Part shown: positions 7,728 to 15,946 of the stretch, piece by piece
Position numbering within the stretch: the stretch's first letter is position 1
How the letters are laid out: every line of letters starts with the position of its first letter
From: Tabrizicola_A sp965284335
GTDB taxonomy: Bacteria; Pseudomonadota; Alphaproteobacteria; Rhodobacterales; Rhodobacteraceae
Length of the DNA: 64,000 nucleotides
Strand: one strand, 5' to 3'
NCBI RefSeq assembly: GCF_965284335.1
Contig: NZ_OZ260076.1
Program-made: the position numbers and the translations under genes
The notes under the pieces: generated by a model
Databases searched by the model: none
Seen by the model: the letters and a program-made list of their open reading frames with translations, nothing else
Told to the model about the DNA's origin: nothing

Positions 7728-8870
7728 TCAGGACGCGGCCAGCGTCTTTTTCGGGTCGTAGAAGGGGCGTTCCACCACTGTGGCAAAGCGTGTGCCGTCG
7801 CCGGTGACCACCTCGAGTTTGGTGCCCAAGGCGGTGTGATCGGCCGCCACCATGGCCAGCGCGATGTTTTGCTTCAGGCGCGGCGAATGGATGGCCGAGG
7901 TGACCTTGCCAATCGCGGCGCCCTCGCGGTGGATGGCCCAGAAGGTGGTGTTCGGCCCGCTCAAGGGGGCACCGTCGATCAAAAGGCCCACTTGCTTGCG
8001 GCTGACGCCTTGATCCTTGATCTTCTGCAAGGCGGCCTTGCCGATGAAATCAGCGCCGCTTTCAAGGTTCACCAGCCGGTCAAGACCCAGCTCATAGGGG
8101 TTGGTGTTGATATCGGCATCGGCGTGATAGGAGAGCATCCCGCCCTCGATCCGCCGGATCGACGAGGTATGGCCCGGCTTTAGCCCAAAGGGTTTGCCCG
8201 CCGCCATGATCTTTTCCCAAAGCACATCACCATGCGCGCTGTCTTGCAGATAGATCTCATAGCCCAATTCGCTGGACCAGCCGGTGCGCGACACGATCAG
8301 GGGAATTCCATCCAGCTCGACCCGGCGCAGCCAGTAGTATTTCAGATCCATGATGCTGTCGCCAAACAGGGCGCGCATCACCTCGCCCGATTTCGGGCCT
8401 TGCAATTGCAGGGGCGAGACATCGGGTTCATGGATGGTCACATCCATGCCCGAATGAACCGCAACGCCCTGCGCCCACAGCAGAATGTCGCTATCGGCAA
8501 GCGAAAGCCAAAAGCGGTTTTCTTCCAGCCGCAAAAGGATCGGGTCGTTCAAGATGCCGCCTTGGGCATTGGTGATCAGCACATATTTGCACTGACCCAC
8601 GGCCAGTTTCGACAGATCGCGCGGGGTCAGCATCTGCACAAAGCGCGCCGCATCCGGGCCGGTGATCTCGACCTGACGCTCTACCGCCACATCACACAGG
8701 ATCGCGTCGTTGATAAGGTTCCAGAAATTCTGTTCGGGGTTTCCGAAATCGCGCGGGATATACATGTGGTTGTAGACCGAAAACGCGGTGGCCCCCCAAC
8801 GCACGGTGGCGTCGAAATAGGGGGATTTGCGGATCTGCGTGCCAAAGCCAAAGTTCTGTGCCGTTGTCAT
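7728..8870 (-). CDS. GcvT-family aminomethyltransferase, DmdA-like
   Basis: This 380-residue GcvT-fold folate-dependent protein acts in the cytoplasm. The segment DVAVERQVEITGPDAARFVQ and the following TPRDLS closely resemble DMSP demethylase DmdA. The NDPI segment marks the folate pocket, and RTGWSSELGYEIY corresponds to the DmdA SGWSKQGGYE region but lacks its KQGG. The RIEGGMLSY segment also resembles DmdA. It is therefore either a divergent DMSP demethylase or a related methyltransferase for another methylated compound. It heads an operon with OsmC, an ECHDC3-like protein and an acyl-CoA ligase, with an Lrp-type gene 174 bp upstream on the same strand. Confidence 0.7.
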   Translation of the reverse strand: MTTAQNFGFGTQIRKSPYFDATVRWGATAFSVYNHMYIPRDFGNPEQNFWNLINDAILCDVAVERQVEITGPDAARFVQMLTPRDLSKLAVGQCKYVLITNAQGGILNDPILLRLEENRFWLSLADSDILLWAQGVAVHSGMDVTIHEPDVSPLQLQGPKSGEVMRALFGDSIMDLKYYWLRRVELDGIPLIVSRTGWSSELGYEIYLQDSAHGDVLWEKIMAAGKPFGLKPGHTSSIRRIEGGMLSYHADADINTNPYELGLDRLVNLESGADFIGKAALQKIKDQGVSRKQVGLLIDGAPLSGPNTTFWAIHREGAAIGKVTSAIHSPRLKQNIALAMVAADHTALGTKLEVVTGDGTRFATVVERPFYDPKKTLAAS

Positions 8871-9044
8871 GTGATATGCCCTTCATGGCGGGTCTGCGTC
8901 CAAAGCTCTGGAACAGAGAGAGTGACCAGACCACGTCGCGTTTCGTGGATGCCAGAAGGTTAGCGGTGACAGGGGCCAAGGGCGGGCCAAAGTTGGCCTT
9001 CGCAAAAGTCCGATCAGACCAAAGTTTTGCGCGGCAAAGACCGA

Positions 9045-9560
9045 TCAGTCTTTTGCGCCGCTGCCGTCTTTTCCGGTCTGCACCGGCACCAATCGTGCCA
9101 GATCAGGCCGGGCCGATTTGATCTGCCGGGTGGCGATATAGGTCATATAGCGATCAATCGCCAAATCTGCCTCCAGCATCGCCTCCATCAGGCGCTGAAA
9201 GGCGGGCAGGTTGGGGGTTATCACCGTCATCACATAATCCATCCCGCCCCCGGTCGAGATGCACTCGGTGATCTCTGGCGTCGCCAGAACGTAAGTTTCA
9301 AACCGTTCAAAATCTGCCTTGCGGTGGCTTTTTAAAGAGACGGTCACCACCACCTTTGCCAGATCGGCAATCCGCCCCAGTGCGATATCGGCATGATAGC
9401 CCCGGATCAGCCCGGCCTTCGTCAGCCGCGCCACCCGCGCCCAAGAGGGCGTGGCCGACAACCCCACCAACTCGGCCAGCCGCGATTTGCTAAGCTGCCC
9501 ATGCTCTTGCAAGGCGCACAGAATGCGTATGTCCGCAGCATCAAGCGCGATGGGCTTCAT
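9045..9560 (-). CDS. Lrp/AsnC-family transcriptional regulator
   Basis: This 171-residue protein has an N-terminal winged helix-turn-helix (LDAADIRILCALQEHGQLSKSRLAELVGLS) and a C-terminal RAM ligand-binding domain (VTVSLKSHRK through GGGMDYVMTVITPN). The start at 9560 (MKPIALDAAD) fits the family; an upstream in-frame start would add 19 unconserved residues. It lies immediately upstream of the DmdA-like operon on the same strand and is the best candidate for its regulator. Confidence 0.88.
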   Translation of the reverse strand: MKPIALDAADIRILCALQEHGQLSKSRLAELVGLSATPSWARVARLTKAGLIRGYHADIALGRIADLAKVVVTVSLKSHRKADFERFETYVLATPEITECISTGGGMDYVMTVITPNLPAFQRLMEAMLEADLAIDRYMTYIATRQIKSARPDLARLVPVQTGKDGSGAKD

Positions 9561-9914
9561 AAGGTCACCGGCCTTAGGGTTGTTTGAACGCCACAGCCGT
9601 GAAAGCGGCCCGTTCACATTGGCCCTCTTTACGCTTTGGGGGCCGCAAATACCAGATCATGCATGGGGTCGCGCTTGGCCATGTTTTGGTTGGCCTGCGG
9701 TGTTTTCCAACGGGATTTAACTCAAGGTCACGCCGGAAAAACCTTTGTTATCAGCTTATTGCATCACGAATTGACGCAAGCTTATCGAAAGAGTGACCCT
9801 CCGATCCAAAGTGCCTCGGGCCTTGCCGTCAAATTGTGCGACAAGAATATCAAGCCGTCAGCGTCGATAGGTCTTGTTGCCGCGGGCGGCAGGCAGATGG
9901 GCGCAGGACATGAT
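9561..9914. other. Intergenic stretch without a recognised gene
   Basis: This stretch lies between the divergent Lrp gene (minus) and a decayed sensor gene (plus). It should hold the Lrp promoter. I see no RNA gene, convincing coding frame or strong palindrome. Plus-strand frames crossing it are low-quality extensions of the downstream pseudogene. Confidence 0.5.
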
Positions 9915-10315
9915 ATGCCGAATATGATCATCGAGACGCTCTCCAAATTTCGGATTGAGGCGCAGGATCTGGCCGTCGTTCGCCAGATTGGCGCGCGGAT
10001 CATGCCGGAACTAGATGACCACATCGCCGAGTTTTACAGCTGGCTTTGTCGCATCACGAAAAATGGGATGGCAGCGGCTATCCACAGGGTCTGGCCGGCG
10101 AGGCGATCCCAATCGCGGCGCGCCTGATGGCGGTGGCAGATGTCTATGACGCCATCATCAGCAAACGCTGTTACAAAAACTCCATGTCACATGACACTGC
10201 CTTGGGCGTGATCCGGGATGGCGCGAGAAGCCATTTCGATCCTGACATTGCGGCGGCTTTCCTCTCGATTGGCGATGAGATTGCCCAAATCGCATCCTCC
10301 CACTCGGATCATTGA
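9915..10315 (+). pseudogene. Decayed globin-coupled sensor / HD-GYP phosphodiesterase
   Basis: From the ATG at 9915 the frame reads MPNMIIETLSKFRIEAQDLA and continues to AEFYSWL, resembling the start of a protoglobin sensor domain. About 10040 the coding sense jumps to the next frame, where QLALSHHEKWDGSGYPQGL begins the HD-GYP signature of cyclic-di-GMP phosphodiesterases, continuing to 10315. The HD catalytic motif that should precede the GYP segment is absent. The gene therefore suffered an internal deletion plus a frame change, and both pieces are too short to function. The junction lies at the CTGGCTTTGTCGCATCAC segment. Confidence 0.7.
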
Positions 10316-10370
10316 TCTGACGATCCAGCCAAACCGCTTGACCGCGCGGGGCAGTTTTCCCTGTCGCGCA

Positions 10371-10402
10371 AAACAAAAAACGCGGCAGGTTGCCCTGCCG
10401 CG
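10371..10402 (-). terminator. Intrinsic terminator of rplY
   Basis: Read on the minus strand, the hairpin CGCGGCAGG-GCA-ACCTGCCGCG is followed by TTTTTTGTTT, 30 bases after the rplY stop codon. Confidence 0.85.
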
Positions 10403-10431
10403 CCTTGTTCCCATGCCTTGCGGCGAAAGGA

Positions 10432-11025
10432 TTATTCTTCAGCCGAAGCGGCCAGACCCGACGGTGCGGCGATATTGGCCACAACGAAGTTGCGCGCGAT
10501 GGTCGGCTTTGCGCCAGCGGGCAGGGTGATATCGTTGATGTGGATCACATCGCCAATCTGCTTGCCGGTCAGGTCCACGGTGATGTGGTCAGGAATATCA
10601 CCAGCGGTGACTTCCAGTTCCACTTCCGAACGCACGACGGTCAGGGTGCCGCCACGCTTCAGGCCCGGTGCGGCCTCGTGGTTGATGAACTCGACATGGA
10701 TGAAGAGTTCGATCTTCGAGTCGTCATGGATGCGCAGGAAATCGACATGCGTCGGCAGATCCTTGACCACATCGCGCTGCACACCACGGCAGACGACATG
10801 CACATCTTCTTGGCCTTCAACCTTCAGGTTGAACAGCGATTGCAGGAAGCGGCCCTGCTTCAAACGCTTGATCAGATAGTTGTAGGCGATGTTCAAAGCG
10901 ACGGGCTCTTTGCCGTCACCATAAACGATTGCGGGTACGTAGCCCTCACGACGAGCTTGACGAGCGGCCCCCTTGCCTGTCCCCGTCCGTACCGCGGCGA
11001 TGAAATCTTGAGCTTCACGAGCCAT
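10432..11025 (-). CDS. rplY: 50S ribosomal protein L25 (Ctc form)
   Basis: This 197-residue protein consists of the L25 5S-rRNA-binding domain (AREAQDFIAAVRTGTGKGAA at the start, VPAIVYGDG) plus the C-terminal TL5/Ctc extension (HVDFLRI, GDVIHINDITLP). The ATG at 11025 has an AGGAG six to ten bases upstream, so the in-frame extension to 11067 is rejected. L25 stabilises 5S rRNA in the large subunit and is also stress-linked. Relatives often place pth directly downstream, but here an intrinsic terminator follows. Confidence 0.95.
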   Translation of the reverse strand: MAREAQDFIAAVRTGTGKGAARQARREGYVPAIVYGDGKEPVALNIAYNYLIKRLKQGRFLQSLFNLKVEGQEDVHVVCRGVQRDVVKDLPTHVDFLRIHDDSKIELFIHVEFINHEAAPGLKRGGTLTVVRSEVELEVTAGDIPDHITVDLTGKQIGDVIHINDITLPAGAKPTIARNFVVANIAAPSGLAASAEE

Positions 11026-11218
11026 GGTTCTTCTCCTTGATAAGTCCGCCATCCTCCAAGGGTGCATGGCGCGACCGGGGGCCTATAGCGGGGAATCGGG
11101 GCAAGGAAAAGATGAAAAGCGCCAAAAGCGGCGCGGCCGTGAAATCAAGTGTCGGCCAAAGGCGCGCCGCTGGCCGCCCCAAGGGCTAGCACAAGGCCAA
11201 TCCCGACGCGAGCCGTGC

Positions 11219-12361
11219 ATGTCCTTTCTGCCCCTTCTGATCCTTTCGCGCCCTGCGATGGCCGCCTTTGCCGCCATGGGCATCTTGTGGGGGTCTTTTG
11301 CGGCAGCCTTGCCCGACCTGAAGGCCATGCTGGGCGTGGACGAGGCGCAGATGGGCCTGTTGATGTTCATGACACCTGCGGCGGCGGTGGTTGCGATGCT
11401 GATCGCGCCCGCGCTTGGGGTTGCCTTTGGCCGTGTCGCCTTGCCGGTGGCGACGCTGTTGATGTGCGCGGGCTTTTTTCTGCCCGGTCAGGCCAGCGTG
11501 ATCTGGATGTTCCCGCTTGCCATGATGGCGGCGGGATTTGGCACGGGGTTGACCGATGTCTTGATGAATGCCCGCGTGGCCGCGATGGAGTCGCAGCGCG
11601 GTTTGCATCTGATGAATCTGGCCCATGCGGCCTATTCCTTTGGCTATGCAGGCGGATCGATTGTCACGGGGATGATGCGACAGGCGGGTTGGTCGCCGGC
11701 TTGGGTCTTGGGCAGCATGGCGGCACTCGCCGCGCTGATGGCGCTGATGACGCTTGAACGTGATGGCCGCATCGACGGCTTGGCGCGGCCCAAAACCGCC
11801 GCCGGGCGCGGCTTGGGCTGGGTGCCGGTGATCGGTGGCGGCATCGTGTTCATCGCCTTCTTGACTGAAAATGCGGCCGAGAACTGGTCGGCCCTGCATA
11901 TCGAACAAACCTTGGGCGGCAGCCCCGCCCATGGCGCCATGGGGCCTGCGACGCTCGCGCTGACCATGGGGGTGGCGCGATTGGTGGGGCAGGGGCTGGC
12001 GGGCCGGGTGCGGCCTGTTGTGCTGCTGACCAGTGGCGCGCTGATTTCGGCGGTTGGGGCCTTTGCCGTGGCCGCTGCTGTGGCCCCTTGGATGGCCTAT
12101 GCGGGGTTCATCGTGATGGGCATCGGCTCATCTGTGATTGCGCCCACGGCCTTTTCGCTGGTGGGAAGCCATGCCGCGCCCGAGGCGCGCGCGCGCGCGG
12201 TGGCCCGGGCCACGCTTTTTGGCTATCTGGGCTATTTCATCGGCCCACCCGGCTTTGGCTTTATCGCGGGCAGTCTTGGCCTACGCTATGCCTTTGTTTT
12301 TGCCGCTGTCATTCTATTGCTGGTGCCGATCCTGGCCCGCATCATGGCCCGGCGGGGCTAA
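11219..12361 (+). CDS. Major facilitator superfamily transporter
   Basis: This 380-residue protein has about twelve hydrophobic segments, for example MAAFAAMGILWGSFAAALPD, PAAAVVAMLIAPALGVAFG and the last one near YAFVFAAVILLLVPILARI. The loop between the second and third helices has ALGVAFGRV. It lacks a signal peptide, as expected for MFS. The overall pattern resembles the YbjJ/FucP-like branch. The substrate is unknown. The ATG at 11219 is chosen because the earlier part of the frame is charged and unconserved. It is followed 96 bp later by the hydantoinase gene on the same strand and may import a related substrate. Confidence 0.82.
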   Translation: MSFLPLLILSRPAMAAFAAMGILWGSFAAALPDLKAMLGVDEAQMGLLMFMTPAAAVVAMLIAPALGVAFGRVALPVATLLMCAGFFLPGQASVIWMFPLAMMAAGFGTGLTDVLMNARVAAMESQRGLHLMNLAHAAYSFGYAGGSIVTGMMRQAGWSPAWVLGSMAALAALMALMTLERDGRIDGLARPKTAAGRGLGWVPVIGGGIVFIAFLTENAAENWSALHIEQTLGGSPAHGAMGPATLALTMGVARLVGQGLAGRVRPVVLLTSGALISAVGAFAVAAAVAPWMAYAGFIVMGIGSSVIAPTAFSLVGSHAAPEARARAVARATLFGYLGYFIGPPGFGFIAGSLGLRYAFVFAAVILLLVPILARIMARRG

Positions 12362-12457
12362 GCGCGTCGGGCGAAGCGCAGAAAATGTCGCGCGCCGGGG
12401 TGACCTTTGCCCTCGCCCGGGCTAACTGATCCTGCGCGCGACAGGAGTTTGCAGACC

Positions 12458-14461
12458 ATGGCCTATTTTCTCGGGGTTGATACCGGCGGCACCTATACGG
12501 ATGCCGTGATTGTCGATGAGGCGGCCGATACCGTCATTGGCAAGGCCAAATCCTTGACCACCCGCCAAGATCTGGCGCTGGGCATTGGCCGCGCGGTGGA
12601 TGCAGCCCTTGAAGGGGCAGGGATCGCTGCACGCGATGTGGCGCTGGTGTCTTTGTCCACCACGCTGGCCACCAATGCGCTTGTGGAAGGCCAAGGCGGG
12701 CGCGTCGCCCTGATCTTCATCGGCTTTGATGCAGGCGACATGGAGCGCGGCGGGCTGACCGAGGCGCTCAAGGGCGATCCGGTGATCCTTTTGGATGGCG
12801 GACATACCCATGCCGGAACCGAGGCTGCGGTTCTGGACAGCGCCGGGCTTGAAGCACAGCTTTTGGAATTGCGCGACAGTGTCATGGGCTTTGCCGTGGC
12901 CGCGCGCTTTGCCACGCGCAACCCCGCGCATGAAGTTGCCGCGCGCGAGGTGATCCGCCGTGTCACCGGGCGGCCCGTCACATGCAGCCACGAACTGTCG
13001 GCCAACCTCAATGGCCCCAAACGCGCGCTGACCGCCGTTCTGAACGCCCGACTGATCGGGATGATCGACCGTCTGGTGACGGCCTGCGAACGGCATCTGG
13101 CCCAAGTTGGTATCGACGCCCCCTTGATGGTGGTGCGCGGTGACGGTGCGCTGATCTCGGCCGCCATGGTGCGCGAGCGGCCGATTGAAACCATCCTTTC
13201 CGGCCCTGCCGCCTCGATCGTCGGCGCGCGCTGGCTGACGGGGGCCCCCGATGCACTGGTCAGCGACATCGGCGGCACCACCACCGATGTGGCGCTCTTG
13301 CGCGATGGCTTGCCCGAGATTGACCCCGCAGGCGCGCGCGTCGGCGGCTTTCGCACCATGGTCGAGGCGGTGGCGATGCGCACCACCGGCCTTGGCGGCG
13401 ACAGCGAGGTGCATCTGAAAACCGAAGGTCTGCAAGGGGGCCTGCGCCTTGGCCCGCGCCGGTTGATGCCGGTGTCTTTGCTGGCGGTGGAGCATGGCGA
13501 GATGGTGCATGCCACGCTGGACCGCGCGCTGTCCTCCGAAACGGCGGGCGAGTTTGATGGCCGTTTTGTCGTGCCGATGGGCGGCAATGCAGGCGGGCTT
13601 AATGCCCGCGAAGCCACCGTTTTGGCCCGCATCACCCATCCCATGCCGATGGCCGCCGCCCTGACCAGTCGCATCGAAGTCGCCGCACTCGAGCGGCTGA
13701 TCGCGCGCGGTCTTGTGATGCTGTCGGGGGTGACGCCTTCGGATGCCAGCCATGTTCTTGGCCGCTTGGACAGTTGGGACAAAAGCGCCGCCGCCAAGGC
13801 GCTGAAACTTCTCGCCCGCCGCCGCAACGGCGCCGGTGACCGCTTTGCGCCCGATGGGGAAACCATCGCCCAAGCCATCATCGACCAGCTCACGGCCCAA
13901 ACCGTGGATTGCCTTCTGGAAGCGGCCTTTGACGAGGATGATGCGTTTGACGGCCAGCCTTCCGAGGTGCTAGCGCGCCATCCCCTGATGGCCGCCGGGC
14001 TCAAACATCACCGCGGCGTGGTGGAACTGACCGCGCGCCTTGGCGTGCCCGTCATCGGACTTGGCGCCTCGGCCCCGTCCTATTATGGGGCCGTGGGTAA
14101 GGTGCTGGGCTGCGAGATGATCCTGCCCGAACATGCGGGCGTGGCCAATGCCATCGGCGCGGTGGTGGGGCAGGTGTCGCAAAAGGTGACGGGCATCGTC
14201 ACCTCTCCCGCCGAAGGCCGCTACGTCGCCCATCTGCCCGATGCGCTGCAAACCTTCTCCAACGCCAGCGATGCACTCGCCGCCTTGGAAACTGCTCTGC
14301 GGCACGAGGCGGAATCTCGCGCCAAAGCCGCAGGTGCCGAAGATCTGCGCATCACCGCCAAGCAGGACCTGCGCGAGGTCGAGATCGAGGGCCGCAAGAT
14401 GTTTGTCGAGGCTTCGGTCTCGGTCACAGCCGCAGGCCGCCCGCGCGTCGCGCACGGCTGA
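12458..14461 (+). CDS. Hydantoinase/oxoprolinase family protein, HyuA-type subunit
   Basis: This 667-residue protein has the Hydant_A_N start FLGVDTGGTYTDAVIVDE and the central ASKHA ATP-binding segment SDIGGTTTDVALL. The family hydrolyses cyclic amides (hydantoin, 5-oxoproline) or carboxylates acetone or acetophenone with ATP. The start is set by AGGAG at 12443-12447, ahead of the ATG at 12458. No HyuB-type partner follows, so it may act alone as in some stand-alone hydantoin utilisation proteins. The exact substrate is unknown. Confidence 0.85.
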   Translation: MAYFLGVDTGGTYTDAVIVDEAADTVIGKAKSLTTRQDLALGIGRAVDAALEGAGIAARDVALVSLSTTLATNALVEGQGGRVALIFIGFDAGDMERGGLTEALKGDPVILLDGGHTHAGTEAAVLDSAGLEAQLLELRDSVMGFAVAARFATRNPAHEVAAREVIRRVTGRPVTCSHELSANLNGPKRALTAVLNARLIGMIDRLVTACERHLAQVGIDAPLMVVRGDGALISAAMVRERPIETILSGPAASIVGARWLTGAPDALVSDIGGTTTDVALLRDGLPEIDPAGARVGGFRTMVEAVAMRTTGLGGDSEVHLKTEGLQGGLRLGPRRLMPVSLLAVEHGEMVHATLDRALSSETAGEFDGRFVVPMGGNAGGLNAREATVLARITHPMPMAAALTSRIEVAALERLIARGLVMLSGVTPSDASHVLGRLDSWDKSAAAKALKLLARRRNGAGDRFAPDGETIAQAIIDQLTAQTVDCLLEAAFDEDDAFDGQPSEVLARHPLMAAGLKHHRGVVELTARLGVPVIGLGASAPSYYGAVGKVLGCEMILPEHAGVANAIGAVVGQVSQKVTGIVTSPAEGRYVAHLPDALQTFSNASDALAALETALRHEAESRAKAAGAEDLRITAKQDLREVEIEGRKMFVEASVSVTAAGRPRVAHG

Positions 14462-14803
14462 TCCCCCGCGCGCAGAACGCTCCCGGCGGGAGTATTTTGA
14501 AAGGCGCAAATCCTTCAGCCTTTCTTAACCTTGAGGGGGTAAGCTCATGGGGCGGTACAGGGAGGAGTCCCGATGACCGCAAGGCGCAAGTCGTCCCGAC
14601 GGGTGTGAGAAGCTCTCTCTGCGCACTGGACCGGTGCCCTCGTCGGGGCGCATTGCTGCCCATAGAAAGGCTTGCGCCTTGCGAAATACTCCACGGGGGT
14701 CCGGGGGTGTGAAACCCCCGGCGCGTTGTCCGCAGGAAACCGCCCGATCTGCGGCGAATCCCCCTTGACGCCCCGCGCGCCCCGCCGTATCCCCCGCGCC
14801 AGT
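14462..14803 (+). promoter_or_regulatory. Intergenic region with a candidate leader peptide and a GC-rich hairpin
   Basis: Between hyuA and tRNA-Met there is no normal gene. A strong Shine-Dalgarno (GGGAGGAG at 14560-14567) precedes an 11-codon frame at 14573-14608 encoding MTARRKSSRRV, then a stop. Several short hairpins follow (around 14620-14650), and a family repeat CGGGGGTCCGGGGGTGTG with its complement lies near 14691-14722. The peptide is arginine-rich and looks deliberate rather than random, but no downstream gene of matching function lies on the strand. It could also be part of a small RNA. Confidence 0.35.
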
Positions 14804-14880
14804 GGCTAGGTAGCTCAGCTGGTTAGAGCACATGACTCATAATCATGGGGTCGGGGGTTCGAGTCCCCCCCTCGCCACCA
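14804..14880 (+). tRNA. tRNA-Met (CAT), elongator type
   Basis: A 77-nt tRNA with D-arm GCTCAGCTGGTTAGAGC, anticodon stem-loop CATGA-CTCATAA-TCATG giving anticodon CAT, T-arm GGGGG-TTCGAGT-CCCCC and an encoded CCA. The acceptor stem GGCTAGG/CCTCGCC pairs at six of seven positions, with one T-C mismatch at position 4:69. The mismatch at 1:72 that marks initiator tRNA is absent. An Ile2 (lysidine) identity cannot be excluded but is less likely. Confidence 0.92.
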
Positions 14881-14992
14881 CTTTTCTTCTCCCTTGCTTC
14901 GACGCCTGAACGAGCAGGCGAGATGTGCCAGATGGCCCCGATTCTCGATCAGTGCCGGGCGTGTCGCATCGCTGCCAAGCTGATCTCCCGTG

Positions 14993-15805
14993 CTATCGCA
15001 TGGGTTCATCGTGCTGCTGTGACCCCGTCTTCATGTCCTCGCCTGCCAGCAAACCCTCAACGTGTTTTGCCGTGCGGCGGTAGTGTTCGGCCAAAAGCGT
15101 GCAGGCAAGATCGGCATCTCTTGTCAAGGCCGCCTTGGCCAAAGCGTCATGTTCGCCTTGCAGGTCACGTTGTGTTGCCTCTGGCGGTGTCTTCGGGCTT
15201 GTGCCGGTCGATCTGGGCACCAGAACCGGGTGGCGATAGCGCTCGCTTTCCAGATAGAGGCGGGCAAAGAACTCCAAAAGCCAAGCAGACCCACAGGCCG
15301 CCACCAAAGCGCGGTGAAAGGCGTAATGGCGCTGCTCCAGCGCGCGCGCTTTTTCAGGGCGGGAAACCGCACGCGTGGCTTGTAAGACTAAGGCATGCAG
15401 ACAGCCGACAATCTCGGCCTCCCAAGCGTCATCTCCGTGGCGGATCGACAGCCGCAAGGCTTGGCTTTCAATCAAGATGCGGGCTTCGGTTGCATCCCAC
15501 ATTTCGCCGATCGACAAAGGCGCAACCGAAAAGCCGCGCAGCGCAACCGAGATCACCAAGCGTTCCGCCTGCAACCGATTAAGCGCCTCACGCAGCGGTG
15601 AAAACCCCATGTCATAGCGCTGCGCCAAAAGGGCCATGCGCAAGGGTTGTCCCGGTGCCAGTGCCCCCGTGACAATATCCTGCCGCAGCCCATCATAGGC
15701 CTTTTCGGTCAGCGTGGTTTTCTCGGTCCGTGTGTGTTCCGACGCGCCGGGCAAAGGGCTGCGAGGCAGGGGGGCGGATCCGATCACAAAAGCAGAACGT
15801 GCCAT
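14993..15805 (-). CDS. GntR-family transcriptional regulator (FCD domain)
   Basis: This 270-residue protein has an N-terminal winged helix (LTEKAYDGLRQDIVTGALAPG, RYDMGFSPLREALNRLQAERL) and an all-helical FCD effector domain of the FadR type. The metal/ligand histidines appear in QRHYAFHRALVAACG and LLAEHYRRT. The start at 15805 (MARSAFVIGS) has GAGGGGG upstream. It is divergent from the gentisate dioxygenase gene, with an AT-rich palindrome between them, so it is the likely regulator of the gentisate cluster. Confidence 0.88.
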   Translation of the reverse strand: MARSAFVIGSAPLPRSPLPGASEHTRTEKTTLTEKAYDGLRQDIVTGALAPGQPLRMALLAQRYDMGFSPLREALNRLQAERLVISVALRGFSVAPLSIGEMWDATEARILIESQALRLSIRHGDDAWEAEIVGCLHALVLQATRAVSRPEKARALEQRHYAFHRALVAACGSAWLLEFFARLYLESERYRHPVLVPRSTGTSPKTPPEATQRDLQGEHDALAKAALTRDADLACTLLAEHYRRTAKHVEGLLAGEDMKTGSQQHDEPMR

Positions 15806-15863
15806 GGCCCCCCTCAGTTGCTGCGGCACAGTATGGCGCGGCCCAGATGATCTGGCAAATGCG

Positions 15864-15898
15864 AATTTTCGAAAATCTGGCTTGCAATCGAAAATATG
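15864..15898. promoter_or_regulatory. Candidate GntR operator between regulator and gentisate genes
   Basis: The perfect palindrome ATTTTCGAAAAT at 15865-15876 is followed by a second half-site ATCGAAAAT at 15887-15895, in the divergent promoter region. Short AT-rich palindromes are typical FadR-family sites. The assignment is inference. Confidence 0.45.
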
Positions 15899-15946
15899 AT
15901 GCCGCACCCTTTGGTCATCCGCGAACCGCGCCAAGGAGCTGCCCCC

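Noticed and set aside
12422..13900. Two long minus-strand frames (492 and 503 codons) over the hydantoinase gene
   Set aside because: Low-complexity Ser/Arg/Pro or His/Gly/Gln compositions typical of antisense frames in high-GC DNA.
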